DNA of 64,000 nucleotides from Streptomyces sp. SID10853 (lineage in GTDB: Bacteria; Actinomycetota; Actinomycetes; Streptomycetales; Streptomycetaceae): contig NZ_JAAGLN010000001.1 of assembly GCF_010548145.1 (NCBI RefSeq), positions 62,001-126,000 of the forward strand, read 5' to 3'. Made by a program: the position numbers and the translations under genes. The notes beneath the pieces were generated by a model. The model was not told the DNA's origin, made no database searches, and saw nothing but the letters and a program-made list of their open reading frames with translations. Below are positions 17,191 through 24,890 of the stretch, one piece after another; within the stretch, counting starts at the first letter, position 1; each line of letters opens with the position of its first letter.

Positions 17191-17388
17191 ATGTGTGGGC
17201 ACGAATCCCCCTGCCCCGCGGCAATGTCCCCCGACCGGGAACGCGCCGAGGTTCTTGGCCGGGACAGCCTCTTGGGCTGGGCGCTGCTCTGCAACGGTGT
17301 GATCGTTTTCGATGACACAGGCTGCCTCCTGGCCACCGGCCAGATCATCGCGCCGCACCGGCCCGCGCTTGCGGGAGCACCGTCATGA
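17191..17388 (+). CDS. DUF5999 family protein
   Basis: 65 residues, ATG with GAGAGGA upstream. Pattern MCGHESPCP, ERAEVLGRDSLLGWALLCNGVIVFDDTGCLLATGQIIAPHRP is typical of this short Streptomyces family of unknown function. Its conserved Cys and His near the N-terminus may bind metal. The next gene starts within its stop codon, so it opens the nucleotide operon. Confidence 0.8.
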   Translation: MCGHESPCPAAMSPDRERAEVLGRDSLLGWALLCNGVIVFDDTGCLLATGQIIAPHRPALAGAPS

Positions 17389-18161
17389 CCACGGCCGCGG
17401 TGGCACCTGAGCAGTTCTACCAGGCAGGTCTCCACGTCCCGTTCATTGCCCCTTGGAGCAACGAGACGCCGCTCCCGGGCGAGATCGTCAAGATCACGGG
17501 GCGAGGTGGCTCGGGCATCGGGTACGCCGACGAGCTCAGCCAGGCTGACCGCCGGCGTGGCACCCTCTGGGTCCGGCAGGCGGTCCAGCGCGGCAGGGGA
17601 ACCTCCAACCTGGCCGCCGTGCACCCTTTGCGTCAGCGGCAGGCCATGTCGCACATGTTGTGCCAGGTCTGCGGCAGGACCACGTATGACGACTCATTCG
17701 CGCGCTGGGGCGAACGCCACCTGGTGATCACCCGTGCGGTGGGCGGTCGGCCGATCAGCGACGGAGAGAAGACCACCTCACCCCCGGTATGCGAGCCGTG
17801 CGCCGTCGAGTCCATTGGCGCCTGCCCGCACCTGCGGAAGGGGTATGCGGCTGCCCTGGTGGAGTGGACACAGTTCTGGGGAGTCGCGGGCATCGTCTAC
17901 GACCCGACGACCCTCCAGCCGATCGACCCCGGTGGGACTGGCGCTGAGGCCGAGGACGGTCTTGCCATGGTGCCATACGAGAGCCCCCTGATCCGGTGGA
18001 CGCTCGCGGCCCGCGATGTCTCAACCCTGCACGGCTGCACCCCTATTGACCTGGCCGACCTCGCAACCTACAGCGTCGCGAACCAGAACCCCCGTCCGGC
18101 AGGTGCTCCTGGCCATGGATGCCGGCGCCCTGTGAGAGGAGAAGAACATGTCTCACGCTGA
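17385..18161 (+). CDS. Hypothetical protein with a Cys-rich zinc-binding segment
   Basis: 258 residues, ATG overlapping the previous stop. Residues 85-150 contain CQVCG and CEPCAVESIGACPHL, spaced about 45 residues apart as in treble-clef or zinc-ribbon folds. The N-terminus is strand-rich (PFIAPWSNETPLPGEIVKITGRGGSGIGYADE). Its last 14 bases overlap the Nudix gene. Phage and plasmid genomes carry similar small zinc proteins; function here is unknown. Confidence 0.5.
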   Translation: MTTAAVAPEQFYQAGLHVPFIAPWSNETPLPGEIVKITGRGGSGIGYADELSQADRRRGTLWVRQAVQRGRGTSNLAAVHPLRQRQAMSHMLCQVCGRTTYDDSFARWGERHLVITRAVGGRPISDGEKTTSPPVCEPCAVESIGACPHLRKGYAAALVEWTQFWGVAGIVYDPTTLQPIDPGGTGAEAEDGLAMVPYESPLIRWTLAARDVSTLHGCTPIDLADLATYSVANQNPRPAGAPGHGCRRPVRGEEHVSR

Positions 18162-18648
18162 CACCAGCCCCCTCGCCCCGCCGCCCATCCGCATCGGCGG
18201 CCTCGGACTCATCCAGGACCCCGTGGGGCGGATCCTGATGGTCCGGCCCACCTACACGAATCCGAAGGGCCTCTTCCAGCTTCCTGGTGGTGGGGCAGGC
18301 GAAGGCGAGCCGGACTGGGAGGCCGCGGTTCGGGAGGTCCGTGAGGAGACCGGCTTGCTGGTCACCCCGCGGCGCCTCCTGGTCAAGGACTGGATGCCGC
18401 CACGGCTCCATCGTGCTGCCGGGCTGAACTTCGTCTACGACTGCGGCACGGCGCCAGCCGGCACCCCGATCACCCTGCCGCCCGGGGAACCGCCCGAGCT
18501 GGACAAATACCGGTGGATCGCACCCGCCGATCTCGACCTGCACTGCGCCGGCTACCAGGCCCTGCGTGTCCGCGCCGCACTCCATGCCCGAGAGACCGGG
18601 ACCCTGGCCGAGCTGAAACGCGGCCTCCCCATCTACACCGCGGCCTAG
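18148..18648 (+). CDS. Nudix hydrolase
   Basis: 166 residues, ATG with GAGAGGAG seven bases upstream inside the previous gene. The Nudix box is intact: GGGAGEGEPDWEAAVREVREETGLLV, with REVREE supplying the catalytic glutamates. It hydrolyses a nucleoside diphosphate linked to another group. Within the cluster it may sanitise or trim a modified nucleotide. A gap of 169 bp separates it from the thymidylate-synthase-like gene. Confidence 0.85.
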   Translation: MSHADTSPLAPPPIRIGGLGLIQDPVGRILMVRPTYTNPKGLFQLPGGGAGEGEPDWEAAVREVREETGLLVTPRRLLVKDWMPPRLHRAAGLNFVYDCGTAPAGTPITLPPGEPPELDKYRWIAPADLDLHCAGYQALRVRAALHARETGTLAELKRGLPIYTAA

Positions 18649-18817
18649 AACCACAGGACTCCATCGCCCTGAGCAGGACCCGGAACAAAGCTCGATGCCA
18701 GACGAACGACGGTGGAGTCGGCCCGGCCGCCCTTCTCGCCCGCGCTACCGCTCAGCCCCGCAGCACAGCGCATTGCCCACCAGCCGCGCTCGCGGCGTGC
18801 ACCGACTTGGAGGAGCC

Positions 18818-19837
18818 ATGCTCACTGCCCCGACCTATCGCAGTGTTGAAGGCGCATACCTTGCGTTGCTTCAACTGGTCTCGAACAACGCAGAGCAGCA
18901 CATCGACGCCCGTGGAAACGAAGCCCGCGAAGTGATCGGCGTTGGCTTCCGACTGCCCGACCCCCGCCAGAGGCTCCCTTACCTGGCGACGCGGAAGGCC
19001 AACCCGATCTTCCAGTTCGCCGAAGCGCTCTGGTACCTGGGCGGCCGCCGAGATCTGGAGATGATCGGCTACTACGCGCCGTCCATGCGCTCCAGCTCCG
19101 CCGACGGAATCAACCTCGGCGGATCCGCCTACGGCTACACCCTCTTCAACCCGGCCGATGGCGACACGGTCTCACCGTTCGACCGGGTTCTGGAGCTGCT
19201 GCGCACGGAGTCCGACAGCAAGCGCGGGTACCTTCCGGTCTTCTCCGCAGCCGAGCTGGCCGTCGACGACAACGTCGACATGGCTTGTCTGGCCGGGCTG
19301 CACCTGCTCGTGCGTGGAGGACGGTTACACATGGTGTGCCAGATGCGGGCCAACGACCTGGACTGTGGCCTGCTCAGCGACGTCTTCAGCTTCACGATGA
19401 TCCAGGAGTACGCGGCTGTGCAGCTCGGTCTGGAGCTGGGGACGTACACGCACGTCATCGGCTCGGCACACGTGAACGACTGCAACACGGACCGGGTAAG
19501 GAAGGTGCTGGCCGAAGCGGATGTACGGCGCAGCCCGCAGCACTTCCCGTTCCCGGCCATGTCACCGGAGACCGCCCCGGCCACCATCATGCGGGTCCTC
19601 GGCCATGAGGAGCTGCTGCGGACGAACAAGGTGCAGTACAGCGCGGACGATGTCGTGGGCCTCGACGTGGATGCGTACTGGCAGCAGGCCATCCTGCTGT
19701 TCGAGATCTACCGGCAGCTCGTGCACGACCCGAGCGACACCGTGAGCCGCGATGTACTGGACGCCCTCCACCCGGGTCTGCGCTGGCTCGTCGGACACAA
19801 ATGGGTCGCCTGCGCGACCGCCGGCGGCCAGCTGTGA
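18818..19837 (+). CDS. Thymidylate-synthase-family protein, predicted (d)CMP hydroxymethylase
   Basis: 339 residues; ATG four bases after GGAGG. The catalytic Cys157 sits in MACLAGLHLLVRGGRL, which aligns without gaps with the thymidylate synthase segment around its active-site Cys. In the following nucleotide-binding segment (RANDLDCGLLSDVFSF) Asp188 takes the place of the Asn that recognises uracil. The same Asn-to-Asp change distinguishes phage dCMP and antibiotic CMP hydroxymethylases. I therefore predict a cytidine nucleotide substrate and methylene-folate as carbon donor. A TTA codon at 19325 (Leu170) suggests bldA control. Downstream NDP-kinase gene overlaps by four bases. Confidence 0.75.
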   Translation: MLTAPTYRSVEGAYLALLQLVSNNAEQHIDARGNEAREVIGVGFRLPDPRQRLPYLATRKANPIFQFAEALWYLGGRRDLEMIGYYAPSMRSSSADGINLGGSAYGYTLFNPADGDTVSPFDRVLELLRTESDSKRGYLPVFSAAELAVDDNVDMACLAGLHLLVRGGRLHMVCQMRANDLDCGLLSDVFSFTMIQEYAAVQLGLELGTYTHVIGSAHVNDCNTDRVRKVLAEADVRRSPQHFPFPAMSPETAPATIMRVLGHEELLRTNKVQYSADDVVGLDVDAYWQQAILLFEIYRQLVHDPSDTVSRDVLDALHPGLRWLVGHKWVACATAGGQL

Positions 19838-20874
19838 GCCGGAAGCCGCCGAGCGGCACCGTCGTGGAGGGGATCGACTTCGACCGGTGGGCGGTGGTCT
19901 TGTGCAAGCCGGACGCCGTGGCGAGGGGCCTGGTGGACACGGTGCTGCAGCGGATCGCTGCCACGGGAGTTGTCATCACCGGCCGCCGCGACGTCACCGC
20001 ACAGGCATGGCAGGCCCACGTCGCCTATCACGATCTCCTCACCGACCCCCGCAGGGTTTCCCACCCGCTGCTGCCCGAGCGGATCGACGCCACGTACGTG
20101 GGCCGGCCCGTCGTCGTTGCCCTCGCGCACGGTGAACCTGGCGTGCACGCTCGCCTGCGGCAGCTGATCGGCCGTACCGATCCCGCGCACGCAGTACCCG
20201 GGACGATCCGCCGGGATCTTGGCGACGACAGCATCACCGCTGCGAACGCGGAGAAGCGCCTCGTCCGCAACCTCGTGCACACCAGCGACGATCCGGGCGC
20301 CGCACGAAGGGAGTTCGGTACGTGGTTCGGCTCCTGCCACGCACCCGGCACCCCTGACTTCGAGCGCTGCTCAGTGATCCTGTGCAAGCCGGACGCCGTG
20401 GAACGGAACATGGTGGATGCGGTCCTGGGACGGATCGCGGCCGCCGGGATCGCCGTCACGGGCCGCCGCGACATCACGGTGGAGGCGTGGCAGGCCCACG
20501 TCCACTACTGGGACCTGCTCGTAGACGCGGACTGGTTCCCCGACCGGGACATCCCCGCCTGCCTGGACGCCATGTACGCGGACCAGACCGTCGTCGTCGC
20601 CCTGGCCCACGGTGAGCCGGGGTTCCATGAACGGCTGAGGCAGCTCCTCGGGCATTTCGACCCGACGCACGCCGCCGCCGGCACGATCCGCGGCGACCTC
20701 GGTGACGACAGCCTCGACGCCGCGCTCGCTCAGAAGCGCCTCGTCCGCAACCTCGTGCACACCTCGGACGACCCCGGTGCAGCCCGACGCGACTTCGGCA
20801 CCTGGTTCGGCGCCGGCCACCGCGAACTCCTCGTGCCTCAAGGGCCGTTCGAACCCGCATCCGCTGATGCCTGA
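19834..20874 (+). CDS. Tandem double nucleoside diphosphate kinase
   Basis: 346 residues from a GTG overlapping the previous stop (GTGA). Two NDP-kinase domains follow each other (about residues 15-170 and 178-335), roughly 60 percent alike by eye. Each keeps the nucleotide-binding CKPDAV and the His of RNLVHTSDDPGAARR(E/D)FGTWF, which corresponds to the phospho-His loop N-x-x-H-G-S-D. In both, Gly of that loop is Thr. Ordinary bacterial enzymes are single-domain of about 140 residues. The likely role is to raise a modified nucleoside diphosphate to the triphosphate. Confidence 0.85.
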   Translation: MSRKPPSGTVVEGIDFDRWAVVLCKPDAVARGLVDTVLQRIAATGVVITGRRDVTAQAWQAHVAYHDLLTDPRRVSHPLLPERIDATYVGRPVVVALAHGEPGVHARLRQLIGRTDPAHAVPGTIRRDLGDDSITAANAEKRLVRNLVHTSDDPGAARREFGTWFGSCHAPGTPDFERCSVILCKPDAVERNMVDAVLGRIAAAGIAVTGRRDITVEAWQAHVHYWDLLVDADWFPDRDIPACLDAMYADQTVVVALAHGEPGFHERLRQLLGHFDPTHAAAGTIRGDLGDDSLDAALAQKRLVRNLVHTSDDPGAARRDFGTWFGAGHRELLVPQGPFEPASADA

Positions 20875-20901
20875 TCCCTTTCCCTGCGTCCGGAGGTCCC
20901 C

Positions 20902-22077
20902 ATGAACGTGCCCACAGCCGCTCCGCGCCGCGCTCTGCCGATTCTGTCGGCCGAGAAGATCGGCGGTCTGAAGCCGGAGCTGGCCGACGTGATCGAGTAC
21001 CGCAAATCGGGCCTGTCGCTGAACTGGATCGTGGGCTGCCCGCTGGAGTGCGGGTACTGCGTCCGCCACCTCTTCGACAACTTCGAGATGAAGGTCCCAC
21101 GGCGTCTGATGAGCGACGAGGAGGCCGTCACCCGGCTGGTCGGCCACCCGTACTTCCGGGCGCACAGGACGCCCATTCAGCTCCTGAACCGGGCCACGGA
21201 TCCCATGCTGCCCATCGTCAAGCCGCATGTGTTCAACGTACTGCGGCGCCTGGACGAGCAGGGCCTGACGAACCACGTCCTGATCATTACCCGCTGGAGG
21301 GTGAATCCCGAGGACTGCGCGGTCCTCAACTCCTTCAAGCACCTGCGCCTGACCGTGCTGGTCACGCACTCCAACATTGCGAACCCTGCCATCGAGCCCG
21401 TGGACTCCACCATCGCCGCGCAGAGCCTGCGCACCCTGTACGAGCACGCCGAGCGGTACCGGACGGTTCTGTACTGGCGGCCGATCGTGCCGGGCCTCAA
21501 CGACTCCGACACCGATATCGAGCAGGCCCGCGAGCTGTCCCAGCACGCGCACGCCACCGTCTTCACCGGACTGTTCTTCCGTGAGGAGATCGCCTCCTAC
21601 TACGAGGCACACGGCCTGCCCATGCCGTACGGGGAGACGGCCCGGCGGAAGATCATGCCCGAGGCCGCCGAGGAGCGGATACTCGCCGCCTTCCAACAAG
21701 GCTCCTGGGGAGCCCTGTTCCGCAAGACGAGCTGCGGCGTCGCCTACGCGCACGGTGAGGCCGACTACAACGGCCACTACGGGGTCCGCGAACTGTGCGA
21801 CATCTGCCCCGAGGAGCAGATAGCGCGCTGTCACGCAGCCTGGGTCAAGCCGGAACTCACGGCCGTCACCCAAGAAGCCCGTGTTCTCGGCGCGACCGGC
21901 GAGGTCGAGGTCAACGACCGTGCCATCGTCGTGGAGGGACTGGACGAGCCGCCGCGCTACTACCTCCAGCACGGCTTCGGCTACCAGTGCCACGACCGAG
22001 CCAAGCCGCACCACCACCGCCAGCACGGCCGAGCCCCCATCGGCTGGAAGGCGGGGAACGGAACCCGATCCGCATGA
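20902..22077 (+). CDS. Radical SAM enzyme
   Basis: 391 residues, ATG 28 bp after the kinase stop, with GGAGG upstream. The cluster motif CPLECGYC (CxxxCxxC) sits near residue 46, followed by the barrel (TPIQLLNRATDPMLPIVKPHVF, HVLIITRWRVNPED, VLYWRPIVPGLNDSD). A C-terminal set of cysteines (KTSCG, CDICPEEQIARC) could hold a second iron-sulfur cluster. Reaction unknown; modification of a hydroxymethyl-pyrimidine nucleotide is a natural guess. The exonuclease start overlaps the stop (ATGA). Confidence 0.85.
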   Translation: MNVPTAAPRRALPILSAEKIGGLKPELADVIEYRKSGLSLNWIVGCPLECGYCVRHLFDNFEMKVPRRLMSDEEAVTRLVGHPYFRAHRTPIQLLNRATDPMLPIVKPHVFNVLRRLDEQGLTNHVLIITRWRVNPEDCAVLNSFKHLRLTVLVTHSNIANPAIEPVDSTIAAQSLRTLYEHAERYRTVLYWRPIVPGLNDSDTDIEQARELSQHAHATVFTGLFFREEIASYYEAHGLPMPYGETARRKIMPEAAEERILAAFQQGSWGALFRKTSCGVAYAHGEADYNGHYGVRELCDICPEEQIARCHAAWVKPELTAVTQEARVLGATGEVEVNDRAIVVEGLDEPPRYYLQHGFGYQCHDRAKPHHHRQHGRAPIGWKAGNGTRSA

Positions 22078-22676
22078 ACTTCGCCTCCTGGCCCCCGCTC
22101 CTCGTTGTCGACGTCGAGGGCAACGGCGCCAACCCGCCCGACCTGGTCGAGGTCGCCGCCCTCCCCGTCGGCGGCGGACAGCCCGACACGAGCACAGCGG
22201 GAGCATGGCTGACCAAACCCCTGCACCCCGTCACCCCGTTCGCTGCCCGCGTCCACGGCCTGACCAACGAGCGGCTGGCTGCCGAGCCGAGCTGGGAGGA
22301 GATCGCCGACCAGGTCCACACGCTCCTGGGCGCCTCGTGGATCTGCGCCCACAACGCACACGTCGACTACCGGGTCCTGAAGGCGCACCTGCCGAAGTGG
22401 GAGCCGGCCGGCGTCCTCGACACGCTCCGCCTCGCCAAGGCCACCTACTCCGGCCTGGCGAAATATTCCCTCGACGCCCTGATCAAGCACGTACAGCCGG
22501 ACCTGAGCGCGGCCCCAGCACAGCGGCACCGCGCCACGTACGACGCCTACGCCACGGCGCAGATCCTCATCGCCATGGCCGCCCACTACGACACATGGGA
22601 CCAGCTCGTCGCGGCGGCCGTACCGCCCGGCCTGCCCGGCGCCCCCATTCCAGAAGAGGACCCAACCCTGTGGTGA
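22074..22676 (+). CDS. DEDDh 3'-5' exonuclease (DnaQ-like)
   Basis: 200 residues, ATG overlapping the previous stop. The exonuclease motifs are present in order: DVEGNG (ExoI, two acidic metal ligands), HGLTNE, AHNAHVDYRVL (ExoII Asp), and HRATYDAYATA (ExoIII His and Asp). The protein is a stand-alone domain without polymerase. In a nucleotide-modification operon it could release or recycle modified nucleotides from nucleic acid. The kinase-like gene overlaps by four bases. Confidence 0.85.
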   Translation: MNFASWPPLLVVDVEGNGANPPDLVEVAALPVGGGQPDTSTAGAWLTKPLHPVTPFAARVHGLTNERLAAEPSWEEIADQVHTLLGASWICAHNAHVDYRVLKAHLPKWEPAGVLDTLRLAKATYSGLAKYSLDALIKHVQPDLSAAPAQRHRATYDAYATAQILIAMAAHYDTWDQLVAAAVPPGLPGAPIPEEDPTLW

Positions 22677-23269
22677 CGAAGACTCCGCCCGTTCGTATCG
22701 GCGTACTCGGTGCTCACTCCACCGGCAAGACCATGCTGCTCAAGCGCATAGAGATGGAGCTGCGCGCCAACGGCGCCACCCCGGTACGCACCGGACGCAT
22801 CGGGAAGCGCGCCGCCCTCAACGGGCTGCCCAAGATGCAGCACCACACCGCCGCGTCCACCGAGTGGATCATCGCCCAGGGCATCGCGGACGAGATCGCT
22901 GCCGCTGCCCAGGGCGCGGATGTCGTCCTCGCGGACCGCGCCCCCCATGACGCCATCGCCTACCTCAACGCCGCCCTGGAATTCCGCGGCGAGCAGATCC
23001 ACCGCCTGGAGCGGAACCGGCTGCTGTTGCTCGCCTCGACGCAGCTGCCGAAGTACGACCTGCTCCTGGCGACGGTTCTCGATGCGACGGTGCCGGTCGA
23101 GAAGAAGCACGACTACGACCCCCGCTACCGGGCGCTGGTCGACCAGCACACCCACGCGCTCCTCACCGGTGAAGCGATTCCCCACCTGCGCGTCACCAAC
23201 GACCCCGACAGCCAGGCGCACGCCGTCGCCCAGGCACTGGAACTGTGCCTGCGGGAGGCCGCCGTATGA
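22673..23269 (+). CDS. P-loop kinase-like ATPase (possible nucleotide kinase)
   Basis: 198 residues from a GTG overlapping the previous stop (a GTG at 22670 is also in frame). Walker A GAHSTGKT at about residue 12, then VLADRAPHDAIAYLNAAL, which resembles the DR.P.D segment of NadR-like and AAA_28 small-molecule kinases. A short lid with ERNRLLLLAS follows. A (deoxy)nucleoside or nucleotide kinase is the reading that fits between a hydroxymethylase and NDP kinase; this is inference. Confidence 0.7.
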   Translation: MTKTPPVRIGVLGAHSTGKTMLLKRIEMELRANGATPVRTGRIGKRAALNGLPKMQHHTAASTEWIIAQGIADEIAAAAQGADVVLADRAPHDAIAYLNAALEFRGEQIHRLERNRLLLLASTQLPKYDLLLATVLDATVPVEKKHDYDPRYRALVDQHTHALLTGEAIPHLRVTNDPDSQAHAVAQALELCLREAAV

Positions 23270-24042
23270 GTACCGCACGGCCTGCGGGCCCGATCGAAAT
23301 CGCCGGAAAGACCGTCTCCCGCCTCGGGTTCGGCACGATGCGCCTGACCGGCCCCGGCACCTGGGGCGACCCCGTCGACCGCGACACCGCGCTCAGCGTG
23401 CTCCGGCAAGCCGTCCACACCCACGGCATCACCCACATCGACACCGCGGACGCCTACGGCCCCCACACCGTCGAGCACCTGATCCGCGAAGCCCTGTACC
23501 CGTACCCCGAAGACGTACTGATCGCGACAAAGGTCGGCATGCTCCGCCCGGCCCCCGACGTCTGGGCCCCGCACGGCCACCCGGCATACCTCCGGGCCTG
23601 CGTCGAAGCGAGCCTGCGCCGTCTCGGTGTCGAACGGCTGGACCTCTGCTACCTCCACCGCATCGACCCCGAGGTTCCCCTGACCGACCAGATCGCCGTG
23701 CTGAAGGCGCTGCAGGACGAGGGCAAGATCGGGCACATCGGCCTGTCCAAGGCCACTCCCGAAGACATCCGCCTGGTGGGCAAAGAGATCACCGTCGCGG
23801 CCGTGCAGAACGTCCTCAACATGAGCGACCGACATGATCCCGCCCTGGAACTCTGCCGGTCCCAGGGAATCCCGTACATCCCATACCGCCCGCTCGATGC
23901 CGGCACGCTTGCCCGTGAGAGCGGAGTCGCCTCCCCGCTGCACTGGCTGCTCGGCCTCGGCGATTACGTCGCCCCCATTCCCAGCACCAGCCGGCCGCAG
24001 CACCTCCATCAGATCGTGGCCGCCGTGGCGGACGACTCCTGA
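23266..24042 (+). CDS. Aldo/keto reductase
   Basis: 258 residues, ATG overlapping the previous stop. The barrel motifs are clear: RLGFGTMRLTGPG, HIDTADAYG with the catalytic Asp/Tyr pair, ATKVG with the Lys, ERLDLCYLHRIDPEVPL with the His, and the cofactor region VAPIPSTSRPQH. Uses NADPH to reduce an aldehyde or ketone. In this cluster it might act on a formyl or keto intermediate of the modified base or sugar. Confidence 0.85.
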   Translation: MSTARPAGPIEIAGKTVSRLGFGTMRLTGPGTWGDPVDRDTALSVLRQAVHTHGITHIDTADAYGPHTVEHLIREALYPYPEDVLIATKVGMLRPAPDVWAPHGHPAYLRACVEASLRRLGVERLDLCYLHRIDPEVPLTDQIAVLKALQDEGKIGHIGLSKATPEDIRLVGKEITVAAVQNVLNMSDRHDPALELCRSQGIPYIPYRPLDAGTLARESGVASPLHWLLGLGDYVAPIPSTSRPQHLHQIVAAVADDS

Positions 24043-24560
24043 TGCCCATGACGATGGCGCCCGTGATTCCCACCGGGCGCGGATCAGCTCCGTACGAGAA
24101 CTGGCGCCCCCCGATCACCGGGGTCTCTCTACTCGTCCCTGTGGGAGCGGATGCGCTGGTGGTCGCCAGCCTTCTCGGCGTCGTCATGATGCCCAGCGGG
24201 CCCGTGGACGAGGGACAGACGCCAGAGCAAGCCGCCCGCAATGTCCTTCGCGCCGCTCCGGACGGCCTGCCCAGCCTGCGCCGTGTAGCCCTGGCCTGGA
24301 CCCAGACGCGCCGTAGGAAGGTCTTCACACACGTGCTGGCGACGGCCCCGATTCCCCGAGACGCCGTCGGCCACCTGAACTACCGCGACCCCCGAGCACA
24401 CCTTCGCGTACTGCCGACGATGCGCGTCATCAACGACCTTCCGGTCAACGGGCGGCTGCGAGTCGTAGTCGGACTCCAAGCCCTCGCCACCGGCGAGACC
24501 ACAGTCATCGAAGGAGGTGTCATACGCTCCTCCGCTCCTCCAGGACTGGTTCAAGGATGA
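24042..24560 (+). CDS. Nudix-fold protein lacking the catalytic glutamates
   Basis: 172 residues, ATG sharing a base with the previous stop. A Nudix-like layout is visible: strands SLLVPVGADALVVASLL, then GPVDEGQTPEQAARNVLRAAPDG where the box should read G-x5-E-x7-REUxEE, then strands with TRRRKVFTHVLAT. The REUxEE glutamates are replaced (RNVLRA), so pyrophosphatase activity should be lost. A binding or regulatory role is more likely. It is the last of the overlapping set; a 330-bp gap follows in which I see no gene. Confidence 0.55.
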   Translation: MPMTMAPVIPTGRGSAPYENWRPPITGVSLLVPVGADALVVASLLGVVMMPSGPVDEGQTPEQAARNVLRAAPDGLPSLRRVALAWTQTRRRKVFTHVLATAPIPRDAVGHLNYRDPRAHLRVLPTMRVINDLPVNGRLRVVVGLQALATGETTVIEGGVIRSSAPPGLVQG

Positions 24561-24890
24561 CGGGCAGAGGTCCTTGGCCCGCACCCGCCGGCCCCGGACC
24601 TCTACCACCGCTCCGCTCAGCAACCGGCCTGTCACGACACGCACGCGTCCAAGACTGGCCGATCCGGCCCACCGAAAACTCACACGCCACATGCGGCGCA
24701 GGCACCGGCGTTTCGGCCAACCACCAGCACCTCACGACGGCTCCAGCGCGGCGATTACATGTTCGACCCCTTGCGGCTCAAGGGGCCAAGCACGTCCGGA
24801 ATCGAGCACGTTCGAATCCGTCGCAGCGTCGTTATGCCGTGCACTGCCGAGCCCTCCAGGTTCGGCACCGACCCCCAGGAGGGATGCAGG

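Noticed and set aside
20371-22206. 611-residue leftward open frame
   Set aside because: Antisense to the NDP kinase and radical SAM genes, whose catalytic motifs are intact.
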